64,000 bases of DNA, from positions 1 through 64,000 of the forward strand of contig CAAEVH010000030.1 of the NCBI GenBank assembly GCA_900759445.1, written 5' to 3'. Shown here piece after piece: positions 47,992 to 58,853 of the stretch; the stretch's first letter is position 1, and each line of letters starts with the position of its first letter. This DNA is from an uncultured Raoultella sp. Lineage in GTDB: Bacteria; Pseudomonadota; Gammaproteobacteria; Enterobacterales; Enterobacteriaceae. The translations under genes and the position numbers were made by a program. The notes beneath the pieces are model-generated. The model saw only the letters and a list, made by a program, of their open reading frames with translations, searched no databases and had not been told where the DNA came from.

Positions 47992-49830
47992 TTAAAGAAA
48001 CAAGGCTTTATCGCGCAGAATATGGTCATTACCACGACGGCGGGTAAAGCCAATCCGGTCGAAATATTCAAGAATTTGAATCGCCAGTTTACGCCCGACG
48101 TTCAGCGTATCGCGGAAATCTGCCGCGCAGGTTGAACCGCGTAGCTGATCCAACTCGCGGATCATTCTGGCAAAGGCCACGATCCGATCGTTGCGATAAT
48201 AACGATCTTTGACGATCGCGGTAATCATGCCCTGCTGCGCCGCCTGACGCAGCACCGCGCGCATCAGCGCCTCTTCAACGCCCGCCTCTTTCGCCAGGTC
48301 GCGCACCCACCATGGCTCATAGGCAAACAGGTCGGCAACCCGTAGCCAGATGGCCTGCTGCTCCTCGGTAAAGCCCGCTTTGTGTTCCGGCAGATGCAAC
48401 CATCCGTGATGGCTGTCGATAGTCCCACTGGCGCGCATCTGCTCAATCAGCAGCAGTACCAGCGCTTCGTCCTCCATCGGCAGCGCAATACGCCGCAGAC
48501 GTTCGCGGCCCGGTCCAGGCTCGTCGCGATGCTGATCGTGATAGCGCGCCAGCGCATCAAGGAGTTTTGTCTGCCAGCGCGCCGCCAGCGCAGGGCTGAG
48601 CAGGTTATAACCGGCCTGCAGATAGCCGGCGTTGCGGGTCAGCGCCGCCAGGCCATTTTCGTTCAGCTGACGGGCCCAGGCAAATTCATCCAGACGTACC
48701 GCGTCGCGCTGCAGGTGCGTCTCCAGCGCCTGGGCATCATCCGCAGCCGCCGCTAGCGCATGGAGCCACTGCAGATATTCCGCTTTCCGTTTGCCGCGCC
48801 GCGGCGGATTTAGCGTCACCACGCGGGCACCCGCCAGGGTAACGCGGGCGGAGATATCGCGCAGCACCAGGCGGTCGTTATCTGCCAGCCACAGCGGAGT
48901 ATCGAGTACCAGTTCGGCGAGATTCCCCTCCAGCAGCGAGACGCGTCCGGTAATATGGCTGGCGGCATGATGGATATGCAAAGACTGCCATTGCGTCAAC
49001 GGCGTATGGCACTGTAATTCAACAATCACCCGCCCGGATGCTTCGGGAGGCTGAACGGACAGCAGCCAGTCGCCGCGATTGAGCGCCTCTTTCTGCGCAT
49101 CGCCGACAATGTTCAGCGCAATTCGCTGACCGGCCCGCGCCCGGTCGACCGGCTGGTTTTGCGCATGCAGCCCGCGCACGCGCATCGGCTTATCCACCCC
49201 GGTCAGCCATAGCGTATCGCCGACGTTGACCTCGCCGCTGAGCGCGGTGCCGGTCACCACCAGGCCCGCTCCTTTTACGGTGAAGGCGCGATCGATAGCC
49301 AGGCGAAAACGCTGATGCTGTGGGTGGGTGCGTTCAGGCAGCTGGCGCAGATGCGCGCGTAGCTCGTCGACCCCCCGGTTTTCCGTCGCCGCCGTGGCAA
49401 ACAGCGTGGCGTGGGTAAAGCCAAATTCGGCCAGCACCGCGGCCACCTCGGCACGCACCTCGCTCACGCGCGCCCCATCAACGCGATCGGCCTTAGTCAA
49501 CGCCACCGTCAGCGACGGCTTTCCCGTCAGCTGCAGGATGGCCAGATGCTCGCGGGTCTGCGCCATCACGCCATCATCGCAGGCCACCACCAGCAGCGCG
49601 TGGTCAATACCGCCCACCCCCGCCAGCATGTTAGACAAAAACTTTTCGTGGCCAGGCACATCGATAAACCCCAGCACGCGACCGTCGGGCTGTGGCCAGT
49701 AGGCGTACCCCAGATCGATCGTCATCCCGCGTGATTTCTCTTCCGGCAGACGGTCGGCATTAACGCCGGTGATCGCCTGCAGCAGCGTCGTTTTGCCGTG
49801 GTCAACATGTCCGGCAGTGGCAATAATCAT
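47992..49830 (-). CDS. selB: Selenocysteine-specific elongation factor SelB
   Basis: GTPase that brings Sec-tRNA(Sec) to UGA codons bearing a SECIS element. It has 612 residues. The EF-Tu-like part (about 1-340) has G1 [11 protein letters not shown], the switch region [11 protein letters not shown]3 DVPGHE and G4 TKAD. The C-terminal winged-helix domains (about 380-612) bind SECIS RNA. The start overlaps the selA stop by 4 bases (ATGA), so both are made together. Confidence 0.97.
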   Translation of the reverse strand: MIIATAGHVDHGKTTLLQAITGVNADRLPEEKSRGMTIDLGYAYWPQPDGRVLGFIDVPGHEKFLSNMLAGVGGIDHALLVVACDDGVMAQTREHLAILQLTGKPSLTVALTKADRVDGARVSEVRAEVAAVLAEFGFTHATLFATAATENRGVDELRAHLRQLPERTHPQHQRFRLAIDRAFTVKGAGLVVTGTALSGEVNVGDTLWLTGVDKPMRVRGLHAQNQPVDRARAGQRIALNIVGDAQKEALNRGDWLLSVQPPEASGRVIVELQCHTPLTQWQSLHIHHAASHITGRVSLLEGNLAELVLDTPLWLADNDRLVLRDISARVTLAGARVVTLNPPRRGKRKAEYLQWLHALAAAADDAQALETHLQRDAVRLDEFAWARQLNENGLAALTRNAGYLQAGYNLLSPALAARWQTKLLDALARYHDQHRDEPGPGRERLRRIALPMEDEALVLLLIEQMRASGTIDSHHGWLHLPEHKAGFTEEQQAIWLRVADLFAYEPWWVRDLAKEAGVEEALMRAVLRQAAQQGMITAIVKDRYYRNDRIVAFARMIRELDQLRGSTCAADFRDTLNVGRKLAIQILEYFDRIGFTRRRGNDHILRDKALFL

Positions 49831-51215
49831 TGTAATAACATCTCCATAAACCGGGGTTCATCTTCAAGACAGCGCAAGTCCAGCCACAGACGCCCATCGT
49901 AAATCCGTCCGATCACCGGGATCGTCAGCCCACGCCAACGGGCCGCCAGCGCCTCCAGCTGACTGCCTCGACCATCGCGCGGCGTAAAGGTCAGCGCCGC
50001 CCCAGGCAGACGGTCCACCGGTAGCGAACCGCTGCCAATTTGCGACTGACAGGGCTCCACCCGCACCTCAAACTGCGCGTAATGCGCGGCCAGCAATGGC
50101 TGCAGGCGCAGCGCCTGTGCCTGAATCGCCTCCGCCGTGCGGGTCAGCAGGCGTAGCGTGGGCAGCCGATCGGCCAGCGTTTCCGGATGCAGATAGAGCC
50201 GCAGAGTGGCTTCCAGCGCGGCAAGGGTCATTTTATCCGCCCGCAGCGCGCGCTTAAGCGGGTGCTGCTGCAGACGGGCAATCATCGCCTTCTCACCAAC
50301 GATAATCCCCGCCTGCGGGCCGCCCAGCAGCTTATCGCCGGAGAAGCTCACCAGACTGACGCCCGCCGCGATCATCTCCTGCGGCATCGGCTCTTTCGGC
50401 AGGCCATACTGGCTCAAATCAACCAGCGACCCGCTGCCCAAATCCGCCACCACCGGAATACCCGTTTCGCGGCCAATCATCGCCAGCTCGGCTTCATCGA
50501 CGGCCGCCGTGAAGCCCTCGATGCTGTAATTGCTGGTATGGACCTTCATCAATAGCCCGGTATTGTCATTCACGGCCTGGCGATAATCTTTCGCATGGGT
50601 GCGGTTGGTGGTACCAACTTCATGCAGGATACAACCCGCCTGGCGCATCACATCGGGAATACGGAATGCTCCGCCGATCTCCACCAGCTCGCCGCGCGAG
50701 AGCACCACCTCTTTACCGCCGGCGGTGGCCGCCAGCATCAGCAGCACCGCCGCGGCGTTATTGTTGACGATACAGGCATCTTCTGCACCGGTGATGCGGC
50801 ACAGCAGTTCCGCCAGCGCCCGATCGCGGTGGCCGCGTCCGGCATCATCCAGGCTGTACTCCAGCGTGACCGGCGCACGCATCGCCTGGGCGACGGCATC
50901 AACCGCCGTTTCTGCCTGGATTGCGCGCCCCAGGTTGGTATGCAGCACCGTGCCGGTGAGATTGAACACCGGGCGCAGCGCGCTTTGCAATGTTTGCGCC
51001 AGCCGTCGCCCGGTTTCCTGCGGCCAGTCATCGCACCAGCCCGGCAGCGCCTGCTGCTGACGAATGTATTCCCGCGCCTCCTCCAGCATCTGGCGCAGCA
51101 GCGTCACCACCTGAGCATGACCATAGTGGGCCAGCACAGCAGAAAAAGCGGGGTCGCGAAGCAAACGGTCGGTGGCCGGAAGCCGGGTGTAAAGCGCACG
51201 AATATCGGTAGTCAT
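49827..51215 (-). CDS. selA: L-seryl-tRNA(Sec) selenium transferase SelA
   Basis: PLP enzyme converting seryl-tRNA(Sec) to selenocysteyl-tRNA(Sec) with selenophosphate, working as a decamer. It has 462 residues. The PLP lysine is Lys295 in [10 protein letters not shown], and the conserved [12 protein letters not shown] segment is near residues 87-98. The start MTTDIRALY at 51215 fits E. coli SelA. It is 106 bases downstream of yibF, with a palindrome between. E. coli selA has a SECIS-like element in its leader; I could not confirm one here. Confidence 0.97.
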   Translation of the reverse strand: MTTDIRALYTRLPATDRLLRDPAFSAVLAHYGHAQVVTLLRQMLEEAREYIRQQQALPGWCDDWPQETGRRLAQTLQSALRPVFNLTGTVLHTNLGRAIQAETAVDAVAQAMRAPVTLEYSLDDAGRGHRDRALAELLCRITGAEDACIVNNNAAAVLLMLAATAGGKEVVLSRGELVEIGGAFRIPDVMRQAGCILHEVGTTNRTHAKDYRQAVNDNTGLLMKVHTSNYSIEGFTAAVDEAELAMIGRETGIPVVADLGSGSLVDLSQYGLPKEPMPQEMIAAGVSLVSFSGDKLLGGPQAGIIVGEKAMIARLQQHPLKRALRADKMTLAALEATLRLYLHPETLADRLPTLRLLTRTAEAIQAQALRLQPLLAAHYAQFEVRVEPCQSQIGSGSLPVDRLPGAALTFTPRDGRGSQLEALAARWRGLTIPVIGRIYDGRLWLDLRCLEDEPRFMEMLLQ

Positions 51216-51243
51216 GAATGGACCTGGCGGTAAGTTATTTACC

Positions 51244-51262
51244 CCCCTCCCGACGGGAGAGG
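51244..51262. repeat. Short palindrome between yibF and selA
   Basis: CCCTCCC-GAC-GGGAGAGGG, an imperfect member of the CCCTC/GAGGG palindrome group also seen at 2021-2045 and 56130-56190. It lies within the selA leader. Confidence 0.6.
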
Positions 51263-51321
51263 GAGTCAACAAATCAGCGGTGATTGTAACGTCTCCGGGG
51301 GGAAACTGTTACCTGCCTGGG

Positions 51322-51930
51322 TCAAGTCCTTGGCGGTTCGGTACGGGCAAAACTGGCGCGCTGAAAAAGCGCATCGACCAGCTTAATCAGCTGAGGCCGC
51401 GTCGCACACCAGCCGGGCGCAACCCGCCGAAAGTTTAGATAGGCAATCGCGCACGCCGCTGAAATCGTGGCCAGATTGACCTCATCGATACGCAGGCTGC
51501 CATCGGCAACATAGGCTTCCAGCGCATCGAGGCCCCGGGTCACTTTCTCCCGCTGGCGCAGCAGCTCGCTTTCTGACTGCTGCGCCGCCGGACGGCTCTT
51601 TTCACGCACCAGTGCCTGCGCCGCCTCCATTACGCCGTCGGCCAGGGCCTCCAGCTGGCGCATTTTCAACGCCGCTTTCGGGTCCGATGGCACCATTGCC
51701 GGCGCCGCGCCGAGCTGATCGAGGTATTGCGCGATAATGGGAGAGTCATACCAGCATTCGCCGCCGTCGGTGACCAGCACCGGCACCTTGCCCAAGGGAT
51801 TGTATTGGCCGACGCCGTTCTCGTCGTGGTAGGGAGATTCATTGACGAATGCGAAGGGGAGGTTTTTCTCCAGCAGAATGACGGAGATTTTACGTACAAA
51901 GGGACTGGTGTAGCTGCCGATCAGTTTCAT
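51322..51930 (-). CDS. yibF: Glutathione S-transferase-like protein YibF
   Basis: A 202-residue GST homologue with a thioredoxin-fold N-terminal domain (about 1-80; [27 protein letters not shown]) and a helical C-terminal domain. E. coli YibF has the GST fold, but its natural substrate is not defined. The start at 51930 follows AGGAGCA. In E. coli rhsA lies upstream of it; here yibH is next, with no Rhs element. Confidence 0.93.
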   Translation of the reverse strand: MKLIGSYTSPFVRKISVILLEKNLPFAFVNESPYHDENGVGQYNPLGKVPVLVTDGGECWYDSPIIAQYLDQLGAAPAMVPSDPKAALKMRQLEALADGVMEAAQALVREKSRPAAQQSESELLRQREKVTRGLDALEAYVADGSLRIDEVNLATISAACAIAYLNFRRVAPGWCATRPQLIKLVDALFQRASFARTEPPRT

Positions 51931-52021
51931 TGCCTGCTCCTTTCGCCAACAAAAAGGTAAGTATGGTTCAGGCGCAGGCAAAAGGCAGGTCAGACTTAAC
52001 GTCAGCCTGCCTTCATCGCAA

Positions 52022-53158
52022 TTAATGATCCAGGTAGAGGTAGTGCATCCAGCTGGTCATGCGTAGCAAGACCTTTCTCATGACCGATACATGGCTGAAG
52101 TGGTCAGAATAGACCGCCACCTGGGCATAAATACCGTCCGGCAGCGAGTCGACATCCGCGTTGGGATCCAGCTCAATTGTCGCCAGGACGCCATCGGTTC
52201 CCGGTAAGACCGTCAGCGACTGCAATGCTCCTTGCGCCTGGTAAGATCCCCCCGGGACCACCGGAAGAATACTGGTCAGCTTGCCATGGAATACCTGGCC
52301 CGGCAGCGCGTTAAAGACCACTTCGGCATCATCGCCTGGCTTCAGTCGCAGCAGCGAGTTTTGGCGGAACTGGGCAACAATCTGCCGTTTTTGTTCCGGG
52401 ATAAAGACCATCACCGGGCGCAGCGGCAGCGCTGCCGCATAGGTGCCGGGACGGATCAGCACCTGGGTAACATAGCCGTTGCTTGGCGCGCGAATCACGG
52501 TCTGGTCGAGGTTATATTTCGCCTCCGTCAACTGCGCGCGCAGACTGACAACCTGCGACTGCTCACCCCCCACCATGCTGTCCAGTTGACTCTGTATCTG
52601 CGCCTGCTCGGCAACGGATGCTTTCACTAACGCATCCTGCGCCAGATAGTTTTGCCGGGCGTTATCGATATCGCTTTCAGAGAACGGGTTGACCCGCGCC
52701 TGGCTGCCTTTCAGATAGCGCTGGTAGTCCTTGTAGAGCCGATCGCGCTCGGCGGAAACACGTACCGTGTTGGCCTGCGCTTCTGAAAGCTGCGCCTTCA
52801 GAGTGTTGATGCTGTGCAGCGCGGTCACCAGATCGGCCTGCAGTCTGTCCACCCGGGCCTGATAACGCACGGGATCAATCGTAAACAGGACATCACCCTT
52901 ATTAACACGTTGATTCGTTTTATCCGTCACGGTACTGACGATACCGGTCACCTGCGGCGTAATGGGAATAGAAATAACCGCCTTTTGTGCGGTAAATGTA
53001 TAAGGATGATTATAGTTCATTAATAAAATAAGGGCGCTGACGAGAAATATGCCGCCTAATGCCGCCGTGGCTAAAGTCCACTGGTTAACCGGAATGCGAA
53101 ATATCTTAAAAACCGCCCATGCAATCGCTACATAGGTCAATACAATTAACAGATCCAT
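52022..53158 (-). CDS. yibH: HlyD-family membrane protein YibH
   Basis: Periplasmic adaptor-type protein of 378 residues. Membrane helices near residues 5-20 and 30-48 precede a beta-barrel/lipoyl part and an alpha-helical hairpin (about 110-200), as in EmrA/HlyD adaptors. It resembles AaeA/YiaV types. The partner could be YibI, whose stop lies 2 bases before this ATG. No pump with many helices is adjacent. The transported substrate is unknown. Confidence 0.92.
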   Translation of the reverse strand: MDLLIVLTYVAIAWAVFKIFRIPVNQWTLATAALGGIFLVSALILLMNYNHPYTFTAQKAVISIPITPQVTGIVSTVTDKTNQRVNKGDVLFTIDPVRYQARVDRLQADLVTALHSINTLKAQLSEAQANTVRVSAERDRLYKDYQRYLKGSQARVNPFSESDIDNARQNYLAQDALVKASVAEQAQIQSQLDSMVGGEQSQVVSLRAQLTEAKYNLDQTVIRAPSNGYVTQVLIRPGTYAAALPLRPVMVFIPEQKRQIVAQFRQNSLLRLKPGDDAEVVFNALPGQVFHGKLTSILPVVPGGSYQAQGALQSLTVLPGTDGVLATIELDPNADVDSLPDGIYAQVAVYSDHFSHVSVMRKVLLRMTSWMHYLYLDH

Positions 53159-53160
53159 GA

Positions 53161-53517
53161 TTAGCGCTCCGGGGTCTCTTTATCTGCGGATGATGGCACC
53201 GCACCCAGTCTTTTTTCCAACTCGGCAACGCGTTGTGAAAGCCTTTCGATATCGGGATCGCGTTCAGCTGGAGGAATATGAGATTTCATTCCCCACCCGC
53301 GCTCAGGTTGATAGAGCGTGGCCCAAATCCACAGGAATGGCCAGATAACATGCAGCGTAAACAGGCTCACCCACCCGGCGGTATGGATGGCATCAGCATG
53401 GGGATGATTACGTTTTTTGGCCATTAAATAGGGAATATCATGAATTGCAATGATTCCATAAAAGAGAACCAGAAAAACGAAGATCAATACACCCAACGCA
53501 AAATAGTTGAGAAACAT
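53161..53517 (-). CDS. yibI: DUF3302 inner-membrane protein YibI
   Basis: A 118-residue membrane protein with two hydrophobic helices (about 3-25 and 45-66) and a charged C-terminal tail containing a short coiled coil ([15 protein letters not shown]). DUF3302 partners of HlyD-like proteins are always encoded with them, as here. The start at 53517 matches E. coli YibI. Confidence 0.9.
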   Translation of the reverse strand: MFLNYFALGVLIFVFLVLFYGIIAIHDIPYLMAKKRNHPHADAIHTAGWVSLFTLHVIWPFLWIWATLYQPERGWGMKSHIPPAERDPDIERLSQRVAELEKRLGAVPSSADKETPER

Positions 53518-53860
53518 ATGTGCCTCACTAAACACGACGACAGCTCATCAATAATATAAAATGGTAAGCAACCAAATTAATTAATGAAATTTAAGTAAAA
53601 GAAAAATACGCTTATAATTTAAGGCCGAGGAGTATTGTTTTTAGTTATTCTCCTTGCAAGTTTTTAAGCGTGACAAAATATATCCTGAAGAACGATATAC
53701 TTATCTTTACAACTTGAGCTTAAGCCACATGCTGACTTTTTTCCATACGGCCCGCCGATGATGTTTTTTCATTGTGAAGTCTGTGGACCGACGCCAGCCG
53801 CAGAGCGAGGGAGCAGAGTTTGCCGGCGATCACATCTGCAAAATTCAACGAATTATTTTT

Positions 53861-53876
53861 TGTGAACATGATCACA
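53861..53876. promoter_or_regulatory. CRP site 1 of mtlA
   Basis: TGTGA-ACATGA-TCACA is a full consensus match. Confidence 0.9.
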
Positions 53877-53904
53877 ATATAGAGACAAACCAAAAACAAT
53901 ATTA

Positions 53905-53920
53905 TGTGATGTAATTCACA
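53905..53920. promoter_or_regulatory. CRP site 2 of mtlA
   Basis: TGTGA-TGTAAT-TCACA is a full consensus match, 44 bases (about four helical turns) from site 1. Confidence 0.9.
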
Positions 53921-53977
53921 TTAATTCCCCTAATCAGGCTAATTTTGACCCATTGTCTTTTTTTTGCACACCAATTT

Positions 53978-53993
53978 TGTGACGAACATCACT
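53978..53993. promoter_or_regulatory. CRP site 3 of mtlA
   Basis: TGTGA-CGAACA-TCACT matches 9 of 10 consensus positions. It lies 73 bases from site 2. Confidence 0.8.
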
Positions 53994-54021
53994 ACAAATA
54001 GCTGTCAGACACCTATATTCA

Positions 54022-54037
54022 TGTGATCAGAATCACA
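54022..54037. promoter_or_regulatory. CRP site 4 of mtlA
   Basis: TGTGA-TCAGAA-TCACA is a full consensus match, again 44 bases from its neighbour. Confidence 0.88.
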
Positions 54038-54181
54038 CAAAAACCCACCGACTGGACAGTTTAACCATTCAGTGCCAGATTCGCTTTATCAATCAGGGTC
54101 CGGCGACCTCTGCCGCCATATTCACAACAAGCCTCAGGCTTTTAGCCTACGCGATAAGCAAAACAGAAGAAGGGGTGTTTT

Positions 54182-56101
54182 ATGTCATCCGATATCAAGA
54201 TCAAGGTGCAAAGCTTTGGTCGTTTCCTCAGCAATATGGTGATGCCAAACATCGGCGCGTTTATCGCGTGGGGTATCATCACCGCATTATTCATACCGAC
54301 AGGGTGGTTACCGAACGAGACGCTGGCGAAGTTAGTCGGCCCGATGATCACCTACCTGCTGCCGCTGCTTATCGGCTATACCGGCGGTAAATTAATTGGC
54401 GGTGAGCGTGGCGGCGTCGTCGGTGCCATCACCACAATGGGCGTCATCGTCGGCGCGGACATGCCGATGTTCCTCGGCGCCATGATCGCAGGTCCGCTGG
54501 GCGGCTGGGCGATTAAACATTTTGATGGCTGGGTAGACGGTAAGATTAAGTCCGGTTTCGAGATGCTGGTGAACAACTTCTCCGCCGGTATTATCGGGAT
54601 GATCCTCGCGATTCTGGCATTCCTCGGCATTGGCCCGGCGGTTGAAGTCCTGTCCAAAATTCTGGCGGCGGGCGTTAACTTCATGGTTGTCCATGACATG
54701 CTGCCGCTGGCATCTATCTTCGTTGAACCGGCGAAAATCCTGTTCCTGAACAACGCTATCAACCACGGTATCTTCTCACCGCTGGGTATTCAGCAGTCTC
54801 ATGAGCTGGGCAAATCAATCTTCTTCCTGATTGAAGCCAACCCGGGTCCGGGGATGGGCGTGCTGCTGGCATACATGTTCTTTGGTCGCGGTAATGCGAA
54901 GCAGTCTGCAGGCGGTGCCGCAATCATCCACTTCCTGGGCGGTATCCACGAAATCTACTTCCCGTATGTGCTGATGAATCCGCGTCTGATCCTTGCCGTT
55001 ATTCTCGGCGGTATGACCGGCGTGTTCACTCTGACTATCCTCAACGGCGGTCTGGTTTCTCCTGCTTCCCCGGGTTCTATTCTTGCGGTGCTGGCGATGA
55101 CGCCGAAAGGCGCGTACTTCGCTAACATCGCGGCAATTATTGCGGCAATGGCCGTCTCCTTTGTGGTCTCCGCCATTCTGCTGAAAACCAGCAAAGTGAA
55201 AGAGGAAGATGATATCGATGCGGCGACTCGTCGCATGCAGGATATGAAAGCCGAATCTAAAGGCGCGGCTACCCCGCTGTCTGCAGGTACCGTAGCTAAC
55301 GATCTGAGCCACGTACGCAAAATCATCGTCGCCTGCGATGCCGGCATGGGTTCCAGCGCCATGGGTGCCGGGGTGCTGCGTAAAAAAGTGCAGGATGCGG
55401 GGCTGAGCAATATCTCCGTCACCAACTGCGCGATTAACAATCTGCCGCCGGATGTCGACCTGGTGATTACCCACCGCGATCTGACCGAGCGTGCGATGCG
55501 CCAGGTGCCGCAGGCCCAGCACATTTCGCTGACCAACTTCCTCGACAGCGGCCTGTACACCAGCCTGACCGAGCGTCTGGTTGCGGCGCAGCGCCATACT
55601 GACAACGAAGAGAAAGTCCGCGGCAGTCTGAAAGACAGCTTCGATACCGCCGACACAAATCTGTTCAAGCTTGGCGCAGAGAATATCTTCCTCGGTCGCA
55701 AAGCGGCGACCAAAGAAGAAGCGATCCGCTTTGCGGGCGAGCAGCTGGTGAAAGGCGGCTACGTTGAGCCGGAATATGTGCAGGCGATGCTGGATCGTGA
55801 AAAACTGACCTCCACCTATCTGGGAGAGTCCATCGCGGTACCACACGGCACGATTGAAGCTAAAGACCGCGTCCTGAAGACCGGCGTGGTGTTCTGCCAG
55901 TATCCGGAAGGGGTGCGCTTTGGCGAAGACGAAGATGACGTAGCCCGTCTGGTTATCGGTATCGCAGCACGCAATAACGAGCACATTCATGTGATTACCA
56001 GCCTGACTAACGCGCTGGATGATGAGTCGGTGATTGAGCGCCTGACCCACACCACCAGCGTTGAGGAAGTGCTGGCGCTGCTGAAAGGCAACAAAGCGTA
56101 A
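54182..56101 (+). CDS. mtlA: Mannitol-specific PTS enzyme IICBA
   Basis: Imports and phosphorylates D-mannitol to mannitol-1-phosphate at the inner membrane. It has 639 residues in three domains: the IIC membrane domain (about 1-335), IIB (about 378-470) with phospho-cysteine Cys385 in VACDAGMGSS, and IIA (about 490-639) with phospho-histidine His555 in AVPHGTIEA. First gene of mtlADR, strongly CRP-dependent by its upstream sites. Separated from mtlD by a double hairpin. Confidence 0.98.
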   Translation: MSSDIKIKVQSFGRFLSNMVMPNIGAFIAWGIITALFIPTGWLPNETLAKLVGPMITYLLPLLIGYTGGKLIGGERGGVVGAITTMGVIVGADMPMFLGAMIAGPLGGWAIKHFDGWVDGKIKSGFEMLVNNFSAGIIGMILAILAFLGIGPAVEVLSKILAAGVNFMVVHDMLPLASIFVEPAKILFLNNAINHGIFSPLGIQQSHELGKSIFFLIEANPGPGMGVLLAYMFFGRGNAKQSAGGAAIIHFLGGIHEIYFPYVLMNPRLILAVILGGMTGVFTLTILNGGLVSPASPGSILAVLAMTPKGAYFANIAAIIAAMAVSFVVSAILLKTSKVKEEDDIDAATRRMQDMKAESKGAATPLSAGTVANDLSHVRKIIVACDAGMGSSAMGAGVLRKKVQDAGLSNISVTNCAINNLPPDVDLVITHRDLTERAMRQVPQAQHISLTNFLDSGLYTSLTERLVAAQRHTDNEEKVRGSLKDSFDTADTNLFKLGAENIFLGRKAATKEEAIRFAGEQLVKGGYVEPEYVQAMLDREKLTSTYLGESIAVPHGTIEAKDRVLKTGVVFCQYPEGVRFGEDEDDVARLVIGIAARNNEHIHVITSLTNALDDESVIERLTHTTSVEEVLALLKGNKA

Positions 56102-56129
56102 ACGGTCCCGGCCACGCCGGGAGACGAAT

Positions 56130-56190
56130 CCCTCTCTCTCTGACTGGAGAGAGAGGGTTCGGGTGAGGGGCAGGCCTCACCCGAACCCTC
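56130..56190 (+). repeat. Double palindrome between mtlA and mtlD
   Basis: First stem CCCTCTCTCTC (56130-56140) with GAGAGAGAGGG (56147-56157), 11 bp. Second stem GAGGGTTCGGGTGAGG (56153-56168) with CCTCACCCGAACCCTC (56175-56190), 16 bp perfect. The two overlap at GAGGG, so only one can form fully at a time. It probably stabilises mtlA mRNA or reduces read-through into mtlD. Confidence 0.85.
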
Positions 56191-56221
56191 TCAGGTAAAA
56201 ACATTAATGAAGGTTAATACT

Positions 56222-57370
56222 ATGAATGCATTACATTTTGGCGCAGGTAATATCGGACGTGGCTTCATCGGCAAATTGCTGGCTGACGCGGGGATCGCTT
56301 TAACATTCGCCGATGTGAATCAGGTGGTACTTGATGCCCTGAATGCCCGTCATAGCTATCAGGTTCACGTCGTCGGTGAAAACGAGCAGGTCGATACCGT
56401 TTCCGGCGTCAATGCCGTCAGCAGCATCGGCGAGGAAGTGATTGACCTGATTGCCCGCGTTGACCTGATCACCACCGCCGTCGGCCCGGTTGTGCTGGAG
56501 CGCATTGCGCCGGCTATTGCGAAAGGGCTGGCGAAGCGTAAAGCGCAGGGGATAACCGCCCCGCTAAACATCATTGCCTGTGAAAATATGGTGCGCGGAA
56601 CCACGCAGCTCAAAGGCCACGTGTTTAATGCCCTGGCGGAAGAAGACAAAGCCTGGGTAGAAGCCAACGTCGGCTTTGTCGATTCCGCGGTTGACCGTAT
56701 TGTTCCCCCGTCCGCCTCTGCGACGCATGACCCGCTGGAAGTGACCGTGGAAACCTTCAGCGAGTGGATCGTCGATAAAACTCAGTTTAAAGGCACGCTG
56801 CCGGCGATCCCGGGAATGGAATTAACCGACAACCTGATGGCATTTGTCGAACGTAAGCTATTCACCTTAAACACCGGACATGCTATAACCGCCTACCTCG
56901 GAAAACTGGCCGGGCACCAGACGATCCGCGACGCGATTCTCGATGAGAACATTCGCGCCGTGGTGAAAGGGGCTATGGAAGAGAGCGGCGCGGTGCTGAT
57001 CAAACGCTACGGCTTTGATGCACAGAAGCACGCCGCCTACATCCAGAAAATCCTCGGCCGTTTCGAGAATCCGTACCTGAAAGATGACGTTGAGCGCGTG
57101 GGTCGTCAGCCGCTGCGTAAACTGAGCGCGGGCGATCGTTTGATTAAGCCGCTGCTTGGTACGCTGGAATATGCCCTGCCGCACGTCAATCTGGTCAAAG
57201 GGATCGCGGCGGCAATGCACTTCCGCAGCGAAGAAGACCCGCAGGCGCAGGAGCTGGCAGCCTTGATTAACGACAAGGGCCCCCAGGCTGCGCTGGCACA
57301 GATTTCTGGTCTGGATGCAGCAAGTGCCGTGGTGACCGAGGCCGTTAACGACTACAACGCCACCAAATGA
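56222..57370 (+). CDS. mtlD: Mannitol-1-phosphate 5-dehydrogenase
   Basis: Oxidises mannitol-1-phosphate to fructose-6-phosphate with NAD+. It has 382 residues. The Rossmann motif [12 protein letters not shown] is at residues 5-16, and the long-chain dehydrogenase catalytic region contains [18 protein letters not shown] (about 210-227). ATG 56222 gives MNALHFG as in E. coli. The stop overlaps the mtlR start (ATGA). Confidence 0.98.
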   Translation: MNALHFGAGNIGRGFIGKLLADAGIALTFADVNQVVLDALNARHSYQVHVVGENEQVDTVSGVNAVSSIGEEVIDLIARVDLITTAVGPVVLERIAPAIAKGLAKRKAQGITAPLNIIACENMVRGTTQLKGHVFNALAEEDKAWVEANVGFVDSAVDRIVPPSASATHDPLEVTVETFSEWIVDKTQFKGTLPAIPGMELTDNLMAFVERKLFTLNTGHAITAYLGKLAGHQTIRDAILDENIRAVVKGAMEESGAVLIKRYGFDAQKHAAYIQKILGRFENPYLKDDVERVGRQPLRKLSAGDRLIKPLLGTLEYALPHVNLVKGIAAAMHFRSEEDPQAQELAALINDKGPQAALAQISGLDAASAVVTEAVNDYNATK

Positions 57371-57966
57371 GGCAAGACCTGGCGCGGAATGAACCGCGCC
57401 CATTACTACTCCTGTCAGATATGCAGGCAATAATGGAAGAAACACAGGCATTTGAAAACCGCGTGCTTGAGCGTCTGAATGCTGGCAAAACCGTACGAAG
57501 CTTCCTGATCGCCACCGTCGAGCTACTCACGGAAGCGGTCAATATTCTGGTGCTTCAGGTGTTCCGTAAAGACGACTACGCGGTGAAATACGCAGTGGAG
57601 CCATTGCTGGATGGCGATGGGCCGCTGGGGGACCTTTCTGTACGCCTGAAGCTGATTTACGGCCTTGGGGTGATTAGCCGCGCCGAATACGAAGACGCCG
57701 AGCTGCTGATGGCCCTGCGTGAAGAGTTGAATCACGACGGAAATGAGTACAATTTTACCGATGATGAGATTCTTGGGCCTTTTGGCGAACTGCATTGCGT
57801 GACCGCCCTACCGCCGACGCCGCTGTTTGATGAGAGCGATGAAGAACTGCTGGCAATGCAGAAGCTGCGCTACCAGCAGGTGGTACGTTCAACAATGATG
57901 CTGTCTCTGACCGAGCTGATTTCCCGAATCAGCTTAAAAAAAGCCTTCCAGAAATCAACGCTCTGA
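57367..57966 (+). CDS. mtlR: Mannitol operon repressor MtlR
   Basis: A 199-residue all-helical repressor of the mtl operon, not related to classical HTH regulators. The conserved core [26 protein letters not shown] is near residues 119-144. Overlap with mtlD by 4 bases means translational coupling. The N-terminus (first 17 residues) is less conserved than the rest. The tail overlaps convergent yibT by 12 bases. Confidence 0.95.
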   Translation: MRQDLARNEPRPLLLLSDMQAIMEETQAFENRVLERLNAGKTVRSFLIATVELLTEAVNILVLQVFRKDDYAVKYAVEPLLDGDGPLGDLSVRLKLIYGLGVISRAEYEDAELLMALREELNHDGNEYNFTDDEILGPFGELHCVTALPPTPLFDESDEELLAMQKLRYQQVVRSTMMLSLTELISRISLKKAFQKSTL

Positions 57967-58179
57967 TTCAGGTTCGGACTGATCGCAGGTTGGCCGGTAA
58001 AGTTGCCGGTAATACTCCAGCCGATTCAAAAATAGCGCCTCTTTGTTCTGCGGAATCTCCGGTGGCACATGCTGTAAACGCGGGGATTTTTTCAGATACT
58101 CCATAAAAGCCTGGCTTGAAGCCATAAAATCAACTGTCTTGTCGATAATACGCGGTACGCCGTCACCGATTTTTGCCAT
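57955..58179 (-). CDS. yibT: Small protein YibT
   Basis: A 74-residue cytoplasmic protein, orthologous to E. coli YibT (69 residues) by [15 protein letters not shown] and [10 protein letters not shown]. In E. coli YibT is described as a regulator of fatty acid/phospholipid metabolism, and little else is known. A GGAGGGCGAG site precedes the ATG. The 3' end overlaps mtlR. Confidence 0.88.
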   Translation of the reverse strand: MAKIGDGVPRIIDKTVDFMASSQAFMEYLKKSPRLQHVPPEIPQNKEALFLNRLEYYRQLYRPTCDQSEPESER

Positions 58180-58454
58180 CTCGCCCTCCTGTATTCAGGG
58201 ATCATCGTGTAAAGGATTAGCGAAAAGCGAGGTCAGGGTTGAGGAAAACGTGCTGTATTGACGACAGACTTCACAGAGATGAAAAACAGGCCACTCTTAG
58301 TCACAATATGATTAACATTCATATAATTATAAATCATTGCCTCTGAGACTTCCGCGGAAAAAAAGCCGGATTCTGGATAAATGACTACCCACAACAGAAG
58401 TCACAGCACATACTATATGTTGTCGAAATCCCTTTATTAATAGATTAAGTCATC

Positions 58455-58817
58455 ATGAAAGAAGTCGAAAAGAATGAAATCAAGCGTTTGAGCGACCGCC
58501 TCGACGCCATCCGCCACCAGCAGGCAGACCTGTCGCTGGTGGAAGCGGCGGACAAATACGCTGAGCTGGAAAAAGAAAAAGCCACCCTCGAAGCCGAAAT
58601 TATTCGCCTGCGCGAAGTTCAGGGCCAGAAACTGAGCAAAGAAGCACAGAAGCTGATGAGCCTGCCACATCGCCGCGCGATTACCAAAAAAGAGCAGGCC
58701 GATATGGGCAAGCTGAAGAAAAGCGTTCGCGGACTGGTGATTGTTCATCCGATGACTGCCCTCGGTCGCGAAATGAACCTCAAAGAAATGACCGGCTTCG
58801 CTAAAACCGAGTTCTAA
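58455..58817 (+). CDS. yibL: Ribosome-associated protein YibL
   Basis: A 120-residue DUF2810 protein, close to E. coli YibL, which copurifies with ribosomes. The N-terminal half (about 1-60) is a charged coiled coil ([21 protein letters not shown]...), and the C-terminal half is basic. The role is not defined. Confidence 0.93.
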   Translation: MKEVEKNEIKRLSDRLDAIRHQQADLSLVEAADKYAELEKEKATLEAEIIRLREVQGQKLSKEAQKLMSLPHRRAITKKEQADMGKLKKSVRGLVIVHPMTALGREMNLKEMTGFAKTEF

Positions 58818-58853
58818 GCTTTTAGCCGCGAGAACCTCCCCCGGTGGCGCTGC

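Larger units (their letters stand above)
53518..54181. promoter_or_regulatory. Long control region upstream of mtlA
   Basis: Some 660 bases between the divergent yibI and mtlA genes. The right half holds four CRP sites (listed separately). E. coli mtlA is known for multiple CRP sites and for repression by MtlR. The left part (53518-53820) is AT-rich with no assignable element beyond the presumed yibI promoter. The mtlA message leader probably begins after the last CRP site. A GAAGAAGGGG ribosome site precedes ATG 54182. Confidence 0.7.

Noticed and set aside
54815..56050. A 411-codon minus-strand frame opposite mtlA
   Set aside because: Antisense shadow with histidine/arginine-rich low-complexity composition.
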